Shown: in pieces, positions 8,741 to 16,226 of the stretch | Position numbering within the stretch: the first letter of the stretch is position 1 | Layout: each line of letters opens with the position of its first letter | Assembly (NCBI RefSeq): GCF_021646545.1 | Contig: NZ_JAKIRP010000018.1 | Span: forward strand, 1-64,000 | Length of the DNA stretch: 64,000 nucleotides | Source: Chitinophaga filiformis | GTDB lineage: Bacteria; Bacteroidota; Bacteroidia; Chitinophagales; Chitinophagaceae | Reading direction: 5' to 3' | Notes under the pieces: model-generated | The model's input: the letters and a program-made list of their open reading frames with translations, nothing else | Told to the model about the DNA's origin: nothing | Database searches by the model: none | Translations under genes and position numbers: made by a program

Positions 8741-8975
8741 CGTCTCATCATCGTTTGTTTCGACACTAACAAGGGAAATGCAATTTCCGAGCAGTGTATC
8801 CCTGATACCGAGGACGCAAGGTCTATTTGGCTCCCCATCTTTGGGGATTTTAATATCACATTCGCCGTCAGACATTTGCATACAAATATTCATGTTAAAT
8901 GTCTACACTGAGTAGAAGATCTGATGGGGATCTTTCCGCTTAATGGTCGTCCCGGTTCATGCGGGACGACTTTTT
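8741..8975 (+). ncRNA. Structured small RNA candidate with its own promoter and terminator
   Basis: No ORF of credible length fits, but the segment is packed with helices. Closing pairing: CTCATCA (8744-8750) with TGATGGG (8922-8928). GGAAAT (8774-8779) pairs with ATTTCC (8783-8788). CCCCA (8833-8837) pairs with TGGGG (8842-8846). AGACATTT (8870-8877) pairs with AAATGTCT (8897-8904). The segment AGTGT (8793-8797) can pair with ACACT at 8763-8767 or, as CAGTGTA, with TACACTG at 8904-8910, so two folds exclude each other. It ends in a terminator, GTCGTCCCG (8946-8954) with CGGGACGAC (8962-8970) then T5. A long closed rod is compatible with a 6S-like RNA, but the family is not established. Confidence 0.55.
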
Positions 8976-9006
8976 ATTGAATTACCATTATCCAATCATA
9001 AATGAT

Positions 9007-9882
9007 ATGACACAAGCATTCAATTACAGCAGGACCGGATCATTACTGATGCTGATGTTACTGGGAACTCTCTCTTCCCTGCAGGCGCAGAAACAAACCA
9101 GCGATGTTAGCAGCAATACTACCACCGTTAAGAAATATCCCGGGCATAAAAGAGCAACTGTCCATAACGTACAGTATAACACGCTTTTTCAGTACGGCGT
9201 CGCAGATGCTTTTATCGGAGGAGTATTCGATGGGAATTATACCTGGAGCCAGTTAAAACAACAGGGCGACTTCGGCCTGGGGGCGCCGGATAAGCTGGAC
9301 GGGGAACTGACCATCTGCGATGGGAAAGGCTACCAGACACAATCCACCGGTAAAACCATACAGGTAACTGACAGTTTTAAGACCTCCCTGGCTTTCGTTA
9401 CCTTTTTTAAAGCAGATACCACCTTCGTTGTGAGTGGTACGCAGGACCAGGCGGCTGCTTTTAATCAGATAGATACTTATCTTGAGAAAAAGAACGGCAT
9501 GTATGCGATCAGGATCTCAGGTAGCTTTAATCAGCTGAAAACAAGGGCTTTTCCTCCTCCGCCACAACCTTACGCGCCATTGGCCACCTTGCTGAATACC
9601 CAGCAATTCTTCGATATTAAGAAGACCAAAGGCGTATTAATAGGGTATAAGCTGCCAACCTATATTAACGGCCTTAGCATAGAAGGATATCACTTTCATT
9701 TCCTGTCAGACGATCGTACACAGGGTGGACATATGCTTAGTTTCTCAGGAAACGACCTGAAGGTGGAAGTGGCAGAACTGAAAGACTTTCACATGACGGT
9801 GCCGGACGACAGCTCCTTCATGAACTACGAGTTCAAAAAGAAACAAAATATTGATCTGGAGAAAGTTGAAAAGGGGCATTAA
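9007..9882 (+). CDS. budA: Alpha-acetolactate decarboxylase, secreted
   Basis: Converts 2-acetolactate to acetoin and CO2. The start at 9007 gives a signal peptide (RTGSLLMLMLLGTLSSLQAQ) that the longer frame from 8959 would bury inside the RNA terminator. The family core begins NTLFQYGVADAFIGGVFDGN, then GDFGLGAPDKLDGELTICDG. FPPPPQPYAPLATL follows, then the metal-binding segment GYHFHFLSDDRTQGGHML with the His-x-His and distal His that bind zinc. From ATG it has 291 aa. An exported form is known in some Gram-positive enzymes and seems common in Bacteroidota. No acetolactate synthase or butanediol dehydrogenase is adjacent, so a scavenging role for leaked acetolactate is possible. Confidence 0.9.
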   Translation: MTQAFNYSRTGSLLMLMLLGTLSSLQAQKQTSDVSSNTTTVKKYPGHKRATVHNVQYNTLFQYGVADAFIGGVFDGNYTWSQLKQQGDFGLGAPDKLDGELTICDGKGYQTQSTGKTIQVTDSFKTSLAFVTFFKADTTFVVSGTQDQAAAFNQIDTYLEKKNGMYAIRISGSFNQLKTRAFPPPPQPYAPLATLLNTQQFFDIKKTKGVLIGYKLPTYINGLSIEGYHFHFLSDDRTQGGHMLSFSGNDLKVEVAELKDFHMTVPDDSSFMNYEFKKKQNIDLEKVEKGH

Positions 9883-9893
9883 GCCCCTTTTTT
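9871..9893 (+). terminator. Terminator overlapping the budA stop codon
   Basis: AAGGGGC (9871-9877) pairs with GCCCCTT (9883-9889), followed by T-rich sequence. The TAA stop sits in the loop. Confidence 0.8.
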
Positions 9894-9943
9894 ATTCGCA
9901 GGTGCTTACCTATCGAAATATTTAGTTTGGTCAATAAATGCCG

Positions 9944-9951
9944 TATATTTG
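9944..9951 (+). promoter_or_regulatory. -7 promoter box (TATATTTG) of the DinB gene
   Basis: An exact TAnnTTTG match about 95 bp before the ATG. A TTTG at 9926-9929 lies upstream, but with shorter spacing than the usual 19-21 bp. Confidence 0.5.
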
Positions 9952-10046
9952 CCCGCATATTACATTGTAAACAGGCAGCAGATAGGAAGATCCGTTGCCA
10001 TACCACCATCCGGCTTCAATTTGTACACAACTCAAAACGACGTATC

Positions 10047-10571
10047 ATGAGTACGCAAACAGAAAACATTGCAATAACACAGACTAAACAGATCATTTCG
10101 CAACTATTGACCACCTGGACTTCGAATACTAACCGGGTAACGGCCTTCTTTAACAAATATGAAGACGATTTTTACCTGCAGGAAGTAGCGCCCGGGCGCA
10201 GCAGGGCCATATACCTGCTGGGGCACCTGGTAGGGTCAAGCGATGGCTTGTTGTCGTTATTCGGTATCAGTGAAAAACAGTATCCTCAGCTGGAAAAGCT
10301 ATTCCTTACAAACCCTGACAAGGCGTTTAATGAATATCCATCCATGGCAGAGTTGAGAGAATACTGGACTAAAGTGAATGGCACCCTGGCAGAACATTTC
10401 AGCAAAATGGAGCCTGCAGACTGGTTGTCAAGGCACACCAAAGTGTCAGAGGAAGATTTTGCCAAAGAACCTCACCGCAATAAGTTGAATGTGCTGATCA
10501 GCCGTGCCACACACATCAGCTATCATATGGGTCAGCTTGTCTTCCTGGAGAAGAAAGTACCTGCTGTATAA
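10047..10571 (+). CDS. DinB superfamily protein
   Basis: A 174-aa four-helix-bundle protein of the DinB/YfiT type, whose members bind a metal through three histidines; several are thiol-dependent transferases, and the role here is unknown. Helix 2 carries YLLGHLVGSSDGLLSLFG with the first His, and the C-terminal helix carries THISYHMGQLVFLEK with the other two. The ATG at 10047 is chosen because the open frame upstream (from 9927) overlaps the promoter and reads as nonsense. A second, different DinB protein is encoded at 31918-32454. It converges on tag across a perfect 15-bp hairpin. Confidence 0.83.
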   Translation: MSTQTENIAITQTKQIISQLLTTWTSNTNRVTAFFNKYEDDFYLQEVAPGRSRAIYLLGHLVGSSDGLLSLFGISEKQYPQLEKLFLTNPDKAFNEYPSMAELREYWTKVNGTLAEHFSKMEPADWLSRHTKVSEEDFAKEPHRNKLNVLISRATHISYHMGQLVFLEKKVPAV

Positions 10572-10578
10572 GGTATAA

Positions 10579-10628
10579 TTCCGGGCTTATTGCTATACCA
10601 GGCGCCCGCTAAGGCAATAAGCCCGGAA
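10579..10628. terminator. Bidirectional terminator with perfect 15-bp stem
   Basis: TTCCGGGCTTATTGC (10579-10593) and GCAATAAGCCCGGAA (10614-10628) are exact inverted copies between the convergent DinB and tag genes. Confidence 0.8.
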
Positions 10629-10646
10629 ATACTGTGAACGATGTTA

Positions 10647-11213
10647 TCAATGTTTACGTTTGTTCGTATCTTTCATCCACAATGGTTTCGCCTGTTGTAC
10701 TTTTTTATAGATGGCACAACTGGATGTATGGGCGCCGGGAAGATAACCTGTACTCAGCAGAAATTCATTCACGATCTCTCCACCGGTGAACTTAAAAGTC
10801 TTCTTAAATAATTTCACCCATTCCTCTTTTGTTTTTGGATGCTGTGATTCCAGCCACTTTTCAAATGAGCCATATTCCTTTTGCAGCTGGAGGATGGTTT
10901 TGGCATTTTCTATGGCTGCGTTTATTTTTAAGCGGTTCCTGATAATGCCGGGATCAGCCATCAGCCTTTCCCTGTCCTCTTCCGTATAAGCAGCTACTTT
11001 CTTAATATTGAAATTGTGATATGCTTTTCTGAAACCGGCTTCCTTCTTCAGAATGGTTTCCCAGCTCAGGCCCGCCTGGTTGATTTCAAGTATCAGGCGG
11101 CAGAACAATTCATTGTCGTCATGTATGGGAAAGCCATAGTATTGGTCGTGGTAGGTCTTGTGTATAGCCTTTTTGTCTTCAGACATGAACTCGATCGCGC
11201 TGCAATATGACAT
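10647..11213 (-). CDS. tag: DNA-3-methyladenine glycosylase I
   Basis: Base-excision-repair enzyme that removes 3-methyladenine from DNA. The N-terminus MSYCSAIEF has the first zinc-binding Cys, and HKTYHDQYYGFPIHDDNELF the following His and substrate-pocket region. QAGLSWETIL near residue 47 and RNRLKINAAIENAKTIL near 92 are family signatures. GAHTSSCAIYKK at the C-terminus supplies the distal zinc His and Cys. The length of 188 aa matches Tag. It is a single gene with its own 5' region, and no Ada- or AlkA-like gene is close by. Confidence 0.92.
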   Translation of the reverse strand: MSYCSAIEFMSEDKKAIHKTYHDQYYGFPIHDDNELFCRLILEINQAGLSWETILKKEAGFRKAYHNFNIKKVAAYTEEDRERLMADPGIIRNRLKINAAIENAKTILQLQKEYGSFEKWLESQHPKTKEEWVKLFKKTFKFTGGEIVNEFLLSTGYLPGAHTSSCAIYKKVQQAKPLWMKDTNKRKH

Positions 11214-11454
11214 ATATGGTCCTTCTAAAGTTTATATAGTTATTAAATAATGTGCTGTATGCAACAGGAGACATCTTTTATCTTGCGGACGGGAATTTTA
11301 TGGCAAGATAGTCAAATTAGGCTGTAGTGGCCGTAATTTACCAGGCAGGCGGGGCCTCGCTTCATGCAAGCTGTATTTTTTCGAAACTGGTACGCGCTTT
11401 AATTGCCAGCCGGCATGAAATTCATCCGGATTTCCATAATTAAATGTTCAAACG

Positions 11455-11462
11455 TATATTTG
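11455..11462 (+). promoter_or_regulatory. -7 promoter box (TATATTTG)
   Basis: An exact TAnnTTTG match 41 bp before the ATG of the outer-membrane protein gene, giving a short leader. Confidence 0.55.
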
Positions 11463-11503
11463 CCTGAATTATATTACGTACTGTTCATTTAATACCCTTA
11501 CCC

Positions 11504-12109
11504 ATGAAAAGAATTTTTTTGTTAGCCGCCATCGGTTTGGCGTGCGTCAAATCGGCAGAAGCTCAGCATTTCACACACGGCCTCGGCGTTGGTATTTTCG
11601 TAGAAGATGCGAGTATCACGGATACTAAGGCCAGTTTTACATTTAGCTATTCTCCGCGCTTTAGTTTTGCGGAAACAGACAAAACATCACTGTCCATAGG
11701 TATCCCGTTGAATGTTGGTTTTTCCGGTTCCTACAATGGCGTCTACACCAGTGATGGCTATTATGAGGATAACACCCTCGGCTACATGATCAACGTTCCC
11801 GTGATGTTCAATTTTAACATAGGCGCCGGCTCCGCGAAAGGTTGCAAGGACAGAATGGGATTCTTTATCGGTGCTGGTTATGCTTACCATGTTGGATCTG
11901 TATTTGAGCAGGTTCGCGATGATGAATATGGCTATGTGTATACCGATTCAAATACCAAAAGCTCCACTGGTCTGGCTGCTAACATCGGTCTGCGCATCGG
12001 TGTAGGTTACAAGAAGAAGCATAACATCGAAATAAGAACTTCCTACATGAAAGGTCTTACTTCCTATAAGCCTAATGTTTTCGGCGCTAACTGCCTGTTT
12101 AACTTCTAG
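11504..12109 (+). CDS. Outer-membrane beta-barrel protein, 201 aa
   Basis: The signal peptide MKRIFLLAAIGLACVKSAEA is followed by about eight amphipathic strands, such as GLGVGIFVED, ASFTFSYSPRFSF, KTSLSIGIPLNVGF, MGFFIGAGYAYHVG and NIGLRIGVGYKKK. It ends in an aromatic residue (CLFNF), as usual for barrels inserted by the BAM complex. Size and pattern match small OmpX/OmpW-type or PorT-like barrels of Bacteroidota. No ligand can be inferred. It is monocistronic, with a promoter box at 11455 and a strong terminator after the stop. Confidence 0.8.
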   Translation: MKRIFLLAAIGLACVKSAEAQHFTHGLGVGIFVEDASITDTKASFTFSYSPRFSFAETDKTSLSIGIPLNVGFSGSYNGVYTSDGYYEDNTLGYMINVPVMFNFNIGAGSAKGCKDRMGFFIGAGYAYHVGSVFEQVRDDEYGYVYTDSNTKSSTGLAANIGLRIGVGYKKKHNIEIRTSYMKGLTSYKPNVFGANCLFNF

Positions 12110-12130
12110 TATGACCACCTGATTTATAGA

Positions 12131-12164
12131 AGCCGTCTCACAAGAAAGGTGAGACGGCTTTTTA
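12131..12164 (+). terminator. Rho-independent terminator
   Basis: AGCCGTCTCAC (12131-12141) pairs with GTGAGACGGCT (12149-12159), then T5. Confidence 0.88.
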
Positions 12165-12254
12165 TATAGAAATCCCACCAGGATTATTTAGCCAACGAAC
12201 ATCCTTCCGTTAAGGTGAATGTAGTATTAACGTTTCATCCCGTCCTGAAATAAA

Positions 12255-12285
12255 TAAAAAAAGGCCCAGTTACCTGAGCCCTTTT
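12255..12285 (-). terminator. Terminator of the 12306-12893 gene
   Basis: On the minus strand GGCTCAG pairs with CTGGGCC across a GTAA loop, followed by a run of T (A run at 12256-12262 on the plus strand). Confidence 0.75.
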
Positions 12286-12305
12286 TCGCATGAATATTTC
12301 AGCAA

Positions 12306-12893
12306 TTATTTGATCTTTTTAGCGATCAGCTTACCAATGTCCTTACCGGCTTTTGCATAAGCTTCACCGATACGGCTGGCGTTGTCAAACATACCTCTAC
12401 CGGCCCGTACTTCATCCATAGTGATCTTGCATAATGCTTTCTTCATGTCGGAAGAATCATAGATGGCGATTTCCAGGTTCAGTTCAGCCGCAGCGGAAGA
12501 AATACCTACATAGTAACCAGTCTCAATGAACTTGGTGTTGACAACCATGGTGTATTTTTCCTTGGTATCTTCGTTTAAAGCCCACTCTGTGTACTTGGAC
12601 AACAGTTTGATGAATTTTGGCTTGTAGCTTTTTGTTTTGTCTGCATGCCAGTTCTCTTCCCAGGTAGCACCTGTTCCCGGCTCTTTCTCATCTTTTTCGG
12701 CTTTTTTCCTCTTGATGTAATTGGCTTCTTTACCGTCTTTACCTACAGTCAGATCGTCGTAAACAAAAACTACGTTTACGCCTGTGGCGCCTTTCAGAAA
12801 AGCGAGGTCTCCTTTAACAATTTCCTGGGCTTGAACTTTACAGGTTACAGCTACAGCTCCTGCGAGCACAAAAAGTGCGAATAATTTTTTCAT
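12306..12893 (-). CDS. Hypothetical secreted/periplasmic protein, 195 aa
   Basis: The signal peptide MKKLFALFVLAGAVAVTCKVQA is cut before QEIV. The mature protein is Lys-rich, with the segment GATGVNVVFVYDDLTVGKDG, a charged linker (KRKKAEKDEKEPGTG), then strands and a C-terminal helix ending GKLIAKKIK. The phrase YYVGISSAAAELNLEIAIYDS suggests a beta sheet as in lipid- or peptide-binding folds. The family is not named here; similar proteins are likely widespread in Bacteroidota. Single gene with its own promoter box (12922-12929) and terminator. Confidence 0.75.
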   Translation of the reverse strand: MKKLFALFVLAGAVAVTCKVQAQEIVKGDLAFLKGATGVNVVFVYDDLTVGKDGKEANYIKRKKAEKDEKEPGTGATWEENWHADKTKSYKPKFIKLLSKYTEWALNEDTKEKYTMVVNTKFIETGYYVGISSAAAELNLEIAIYDSSDMKKALCKITMDEVRAGRGMFDNASRIGEAYAKAGKDIGKLIAKKIK

Positions 12894-12921
12894 AGTGTAA
12901 GGGGATATAAAATTTACGGCA

Positions 12922-12929
12922 CAAATATA
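12922..12929 (-). promoter_or_regulatory. -7 promoter box on minus strand (TATATTTG)
   Basis: The plus strand reads CAAATATA, so the minus strand is an exact TAnnTTTG match 29 bp upstream of the 12893 start codon. Confidence 0.55.
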
Positions 12930-13270
12930 TGATATATATTATATAATAAACTGTGTTTCAGAAGAAATAATTAAAAATACTCATGAAATTTTCAAAGGAG
13001 ATGCGCGTAGAATGGTGGTAGGAGTGCTAACGTGATTGTACAATGCCTTGCCGGGTATCAGCCAGGCATTGTTGCTCTCAATAGGATCTTGTGCCGCTCA
13101 CAATAATGTTTGTTGCTTTTCTGCCGGATCTTTAGATCTGCATTTTGTATGTCTCCCGGTTTCGCATATACCGGATTACACAAAAATGATCTTACGGTGC
13201 ATAGATGGATAGTTCCGATGTAAAGGTACATGGCAACGTTCATATTGGCTATAATATTATAACACTATCG
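12930..13270. other. Intergenic region with one hairpin
   Basis: AT-rich promoter-side sequence plus a stem, ACAATGCCT (13040-13048) with AGGCATTGT (13064-13072). It may end transcription from the minus-strand gene at 13271. No credible gene was seen. Confidence 0.4.
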
Positions 13271-13723
13271 TCAGCTTTTGTTTTTACTTTTTTTACTGAA
13301 ATACTTCATCGCCTTTCCGGCAACAAGGCCTCCTAGTATATAAAGTACGATTGTGACCAGCCTTTTCGTCCAGAGGTCTTTTTCTTCCGTCTCCTCATCT
13401 GGTTTATTCTGCAAAAAAGCTACTGCTGTCCCCGACAGCGCACCTAACATGGCTCCTGTCAACGCTGCATTTTTCTTTTTGCCAAAACCGGCCAGTCCCA
13501 TTGCTCCCGCCATGCTTAAGAGCTGTCCGGCCAGCTTAACATACCCTTTTACTGCTTTAAACCCGTTTTTATGAATATTTCTCTTTATTCGCCTGACAAT
13601 ACCTTTTTTATTGAACAGGTTGACATCAGGAGTCTTAGGATTCAGTGAGCCGAGTGTTTTCGATAAAAGTGTGATAGTCGCCGCACCCGTCAATCCACTT
13701 TCCAAAATTTCTGCCGCTTTCAT
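13271..13723 (-). CDS. Hypothetical small membrane protein, 150 aa
   Basis: The ATG at 13723 (MKAAEILESGLTGAATITLL) is preferred because AGGAAAAG lies 6-13 bases upstream; the frame can be extended 13 codons. Hydrophobic, glycine-rich segments (LLSMAGAMGLAGFG, LTGAMLGALSGTAVAFL, LVTIVLYILGGLVAGKAM) suggest two or three membrane helices, separated by basic loops and ending KKSKNKS. It resembles small Gly-zipper membrane proteins. No function can be assigned, and neither neighbour explains it. Confidence 0.65.
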   Translation of the reverse strand: MKAAEILESGLTGAATITLLSKTLGSLNPKTPDVNLFNKKGIVRRIKRNIHKNGFKAVKGYVKLAGQLLSMAGAMGLAGFGKKKNAALTGAMLGALSGTAVAFLQNKPDEETEEKDLWTKRLVTIVLYILGGLVAGKAMKYFSKKSKNKS

Positions 13724-13839
13724 ACACTTTCTTTTCCTGAATAAGGGCAAAGAAAATGCCAACCGGAATTGTAGTCAGGCAAGTAGCTGTTGCGGGTATT
13801 TCACACTTCTCTGAAAGACTGTTTGCACAGGTATTCTTT

Positions 13840-15138
13840 CTATTGGAACGGCAATGGTCTTACAAAACTCCTGTAGTAATCAACGTCGATCTCTACGAGA
13901 TCGTTAGCGGCCTTATACGCCGGATACTCCTTGTTAGAGGCATATTTTACCGCCTGCATGAACTGATCAACATACGCCTGGTTCTTTTTAGCAGCCGGGG
14001 CCTTATCAATGATGTCAGAGTTAGACAGCATGGTGGTTTCCAGGTAGAGGATCTTATCTTTCTTTTTGCTGGTGTAAAATCCCAGGAAGCAATGATCATG
14101 TGTCATTACCATAACAGTTGATATATGGATGGCCCTTAACAGGGAGGCAAACACCACTGTTCCATCCACACAATTAGCCTGGTTTGTTTTCATAGAGTTA
14201 TCAAAGGTGCGGACTGCCTGACTGGCCAGCACATTGGTACTGTTGGTTGATGTGGTGGTAACGCTGCTATACTGAAAGCCCCTGTCATGCAGTACCTTCC
14301 AGATAGCCGCCACCTGTAGAATAGTATTTACATCATCTCCCTGATAACCACTGATGGAGGATATCAGTTTCGTCTTCAATGCATCTTTTAATATCTTGTC
14401 AATTTCCGGATGTTGTTCCTGGATAAAAGCAGTAAACAGGAAGTCGAATTTCTGTTCATGATAGCGATAGATACAGTCATTAATACTGCGCATGAATAAG
14501 GGGATGGACCGCTCCACTTTGTTACCGTCTTCATCATACAGTCTGAACATAATATTAATCGGGGAGCTCGAAACCTGTTTAGCGAGTGTTGACATATTCC
14601 ATGGAATGTTCGGCATAAAATACACTTCCTGACCAGCCTCCTGAAACATGAAATCGCCGCTCACCTTATCAAAGTAAGATTTGTCAGTACACTCAATTTC
14701 CCACTTTAAGGGAATGTAGGAACTGTTGCTGAGGAATCTGAAACCTAAAGCACTGCTCTTGACGGAATTCATAAACGCATTATCGATATTACCCCTGTAA
14801 TCGGCCATGCTGATGACCATAGACGGAAATATCTGTCCGTCGAAATACGCAACAGGTTCCCATTTTATATTAGTGAAATCCCCCTTTTTGAATTTCGGTT
14901 TGGTTGTCTGGTCGGCTGGTACAGAAGGCTGTGAAGTACCTCCCTTTACAACCTTCACGGTCTTATTAAACTGCTCTGTCGTTCTCTTGGTAGCATCTAT
15001 GAACATGCCAACGCTTCTCATCGTTTCTGTGCCTGTTCTGAGCATGTCATTGGCGTCTTTCAGCACCTTCGGAAGCTGTGCATACAGGTTGGCGGAAAAC
15101 GTTATGATAATAGCAAGCACGAAACATTGCTTTCTCAT
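13840..15138 (-). CDS. Secreted transglutaminase-like (papain-fold) protein
   Basis: The start at 15138 gives a clean signal peptide MRKQCFVLAIIITFSANLYA; an ATG eight codons upstream (15162) is the alternative. The N-terminal third has helices with TGTETMRSVGMFIDATKRTT, and a beta-rich middle follows. Near residue 320 NQANCVDGTVVFASLLRAI holds a Cys in the position of a transglutaminase-like nucleophile. HDHCFLGFY near 345 supplies His, and ILYLETTM near 365 the acidic residue, giving a Cys-His-Glu triad. Related bacterial domains are proteases or structural binders, so cross-linking is not implied. Reading the triad is inference from spacing. It stands alone on the minus strand. Confidence 0.75.
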   Translation of the reverse strand: MRKQCFVLAIIITFSANLYAQLPKVLKDANDMLRTGTETMRSVGMFIDATKRTTEQFNKTVKVVKGGTSQPSVPADQTTKPKFKKGDFTNIKWEPVAYFDGQIFPSMVISMADYRGNIDNAFMNSVKSSALGFRFLSNSSYIPLKWEIECTDKSYFDKVSGDFMFQEAGQEVYFMPNIPWNMSTLAKQVSSSPINIMFRLYDEDGNKVERSIPLFMRSINDCIYRYHEQKFDFLFTAFIQEQHPEIDKILKDALKTKLISSISGYQGDDVNTILQVAAIWKVLHDRGFQYSSVTTTSTNSTNVLASQAVRTFDNSMKTNQANCVDGTVVFASLLRAIHISTVMVMTHDHCFLGFYTSKKKDKILYLETTMLSNSDIIDKAPAAKKNQAYVDQFMQAVKYASNKEYPAYKAANDLVEIDVDYYRSFVRPLPFQ

Positions 15139-15324
15139 GAGGTGGAATTTGTTGGTTTGCATCTTAATAGTTTTAGTGCGTGTGGTACTGCATTTTGTAG
15201 TGTCAGAACGGATGCAGAATTGTATATAGGGGATGTTGGCTGTTATAATCTAAAGTACGATCAGAGTGATCTTGGCATTATGCTCCAGTATCTTCCTTAC
15301 AAAGTTATTTTATAGTTTTTGCTC

Positions 15325-15351
15325 AATTGGTTAATGAACTGTTAACCAATT
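15325..15351. promoter_or_regulatory. Perfect palindrome in a divergent intergenic region
   Basis: AATTGGTTAA (15325-15334) and TTAACCAATT (15342-15351) are exact inverted copies with a 7-bp spacer. They lie between the divergent genes starting at 15138 (minus) and 15500 (plus), a position that suits a shared operator. No T-run follows, so a terminator is less likely. Confidence 0.5.
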
Positions 15352-15499
15352 AGTAATGATTATAGTACACCAGTTTTAATGATATTGTCAGCGCACATCA
15401 TATGACGAATATAGCTGCTGCATCCTATCACACGCAGCAGCTGTAATAGCATTCATCATCCTGACAACAGGATTCAGTGAAGAGTTCCTATATTTATAT

Positions 15500-16225
15500 A
15501 TGCAAAGAAAAACTGTTCTTCTCCTCGGCGCTAATTCGGACGTAGCAAAGGCTGCCATCCTCCGGTACGCAGCCAAAGGCTTCCGCGTGATGGCTGCCTC
15601 CCGTAGCACCGATGCGCTGTATACATTTGTTGACCAGCAACTACCCCTGAAAGAACTGGTAACGGTACTTTATTTTGATGCTACTGATTTTGACAGTCAT
15701 GCTCCTTTTTATGAGCAGTTGCCGGAGAAACCCCATATTGTGGTATATGCCGCCGGATACCTCAAAAACAATGATGAGGCCCTACTGGATTTTCCCGGTA
15801 GCTTCCGGATGATGCAGGTACATTATGCAGGCGCTGTATCCATCCTGAACATTATTGCTATGGATAAGGAGAACGCCCGGCTGGAAAGAATAATAGGTTT
15901 ATCTTCCCTGTCCGGCGTCCGCGGACGGAGAAGTAACTTTATTTATGGCAGTACAAAGTCTGCCTTTACACAATACCTGGCGGGCTTGAGGCAATACCTG
16001 TTCAACAGAAGGATCACAGTGAACGTAATCGTAGCCGGTTACATCCGCAGCAAGATGACTGCCGGACTGGACCTGCCGGAATCCCTCATGCTGGAACCGG
16101 ATTTTATCGCAAAGGCAGTTGTCGAAGCGGGAAGCAGGTTTGTAATTGTACCCGGATTTAAATGGAAGCTTATCTACACCATATTAAAATGGATGCCGGA
16201 ACGCTTAGTGGCGAAGTTGCCATGA
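15500..16225 (+). CDS. Short-chain dehydrogenase/reductase (SDR)
   Basis: A 241-aa NAD(P)-dependent oxidoreductase with a Rossmann fold. The cofactor loop is VLLLGANSDVAKAA, a variant of TGxxxGIG like that of DprE2-type ketoreductases. VVYAAGYL is the NNAG-equivalent. Catalytic Ser lies in GLSSLSG near residue 134, Tyr/Lys in YGSTK near 149-153. NVIVAGYIRSKMT is the PG-motif region. The C-terminal stretch FKWKLIYTILKWMPERLV is amphipathic and may touch membrane or lipid substrate, as in DprE2; this is inference. It ends 1 bp before the convergent MocR gene, so the two 3' ends abut. Confidence 0.88.
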   Translation: MQRKTVLLLGANSDVAKAAILRYAAKGFRVMAASRSTDALYTFVDQQLPLKELVTVLYFDATDFDSHAPFYEQLPEKPHIVVYAAGYLKNNDEALLDFPGSFRMMQVHYAGAVSILNIIAMDKENARLERIIGLSSLSGVRGRRSNFIYGSTKSAFTQYLAGLRQYLFNRRITVNVIVAGYIRSKMTAGLDLPESLMLEPDFIAKAVVEAGSRFVIVPGFKWKLIYTILKWMPERLVAKLP

Positions 16226-16226
16226 G

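Noticed and set aside
8806..8825. Resemblance of GGACGCAAGG to the c-di-GMP-I riboswitch core
   Set aside because: The rest of the GEMM-I consensus (upstream GGGCAAACC-like receptor, second helix) is not present.
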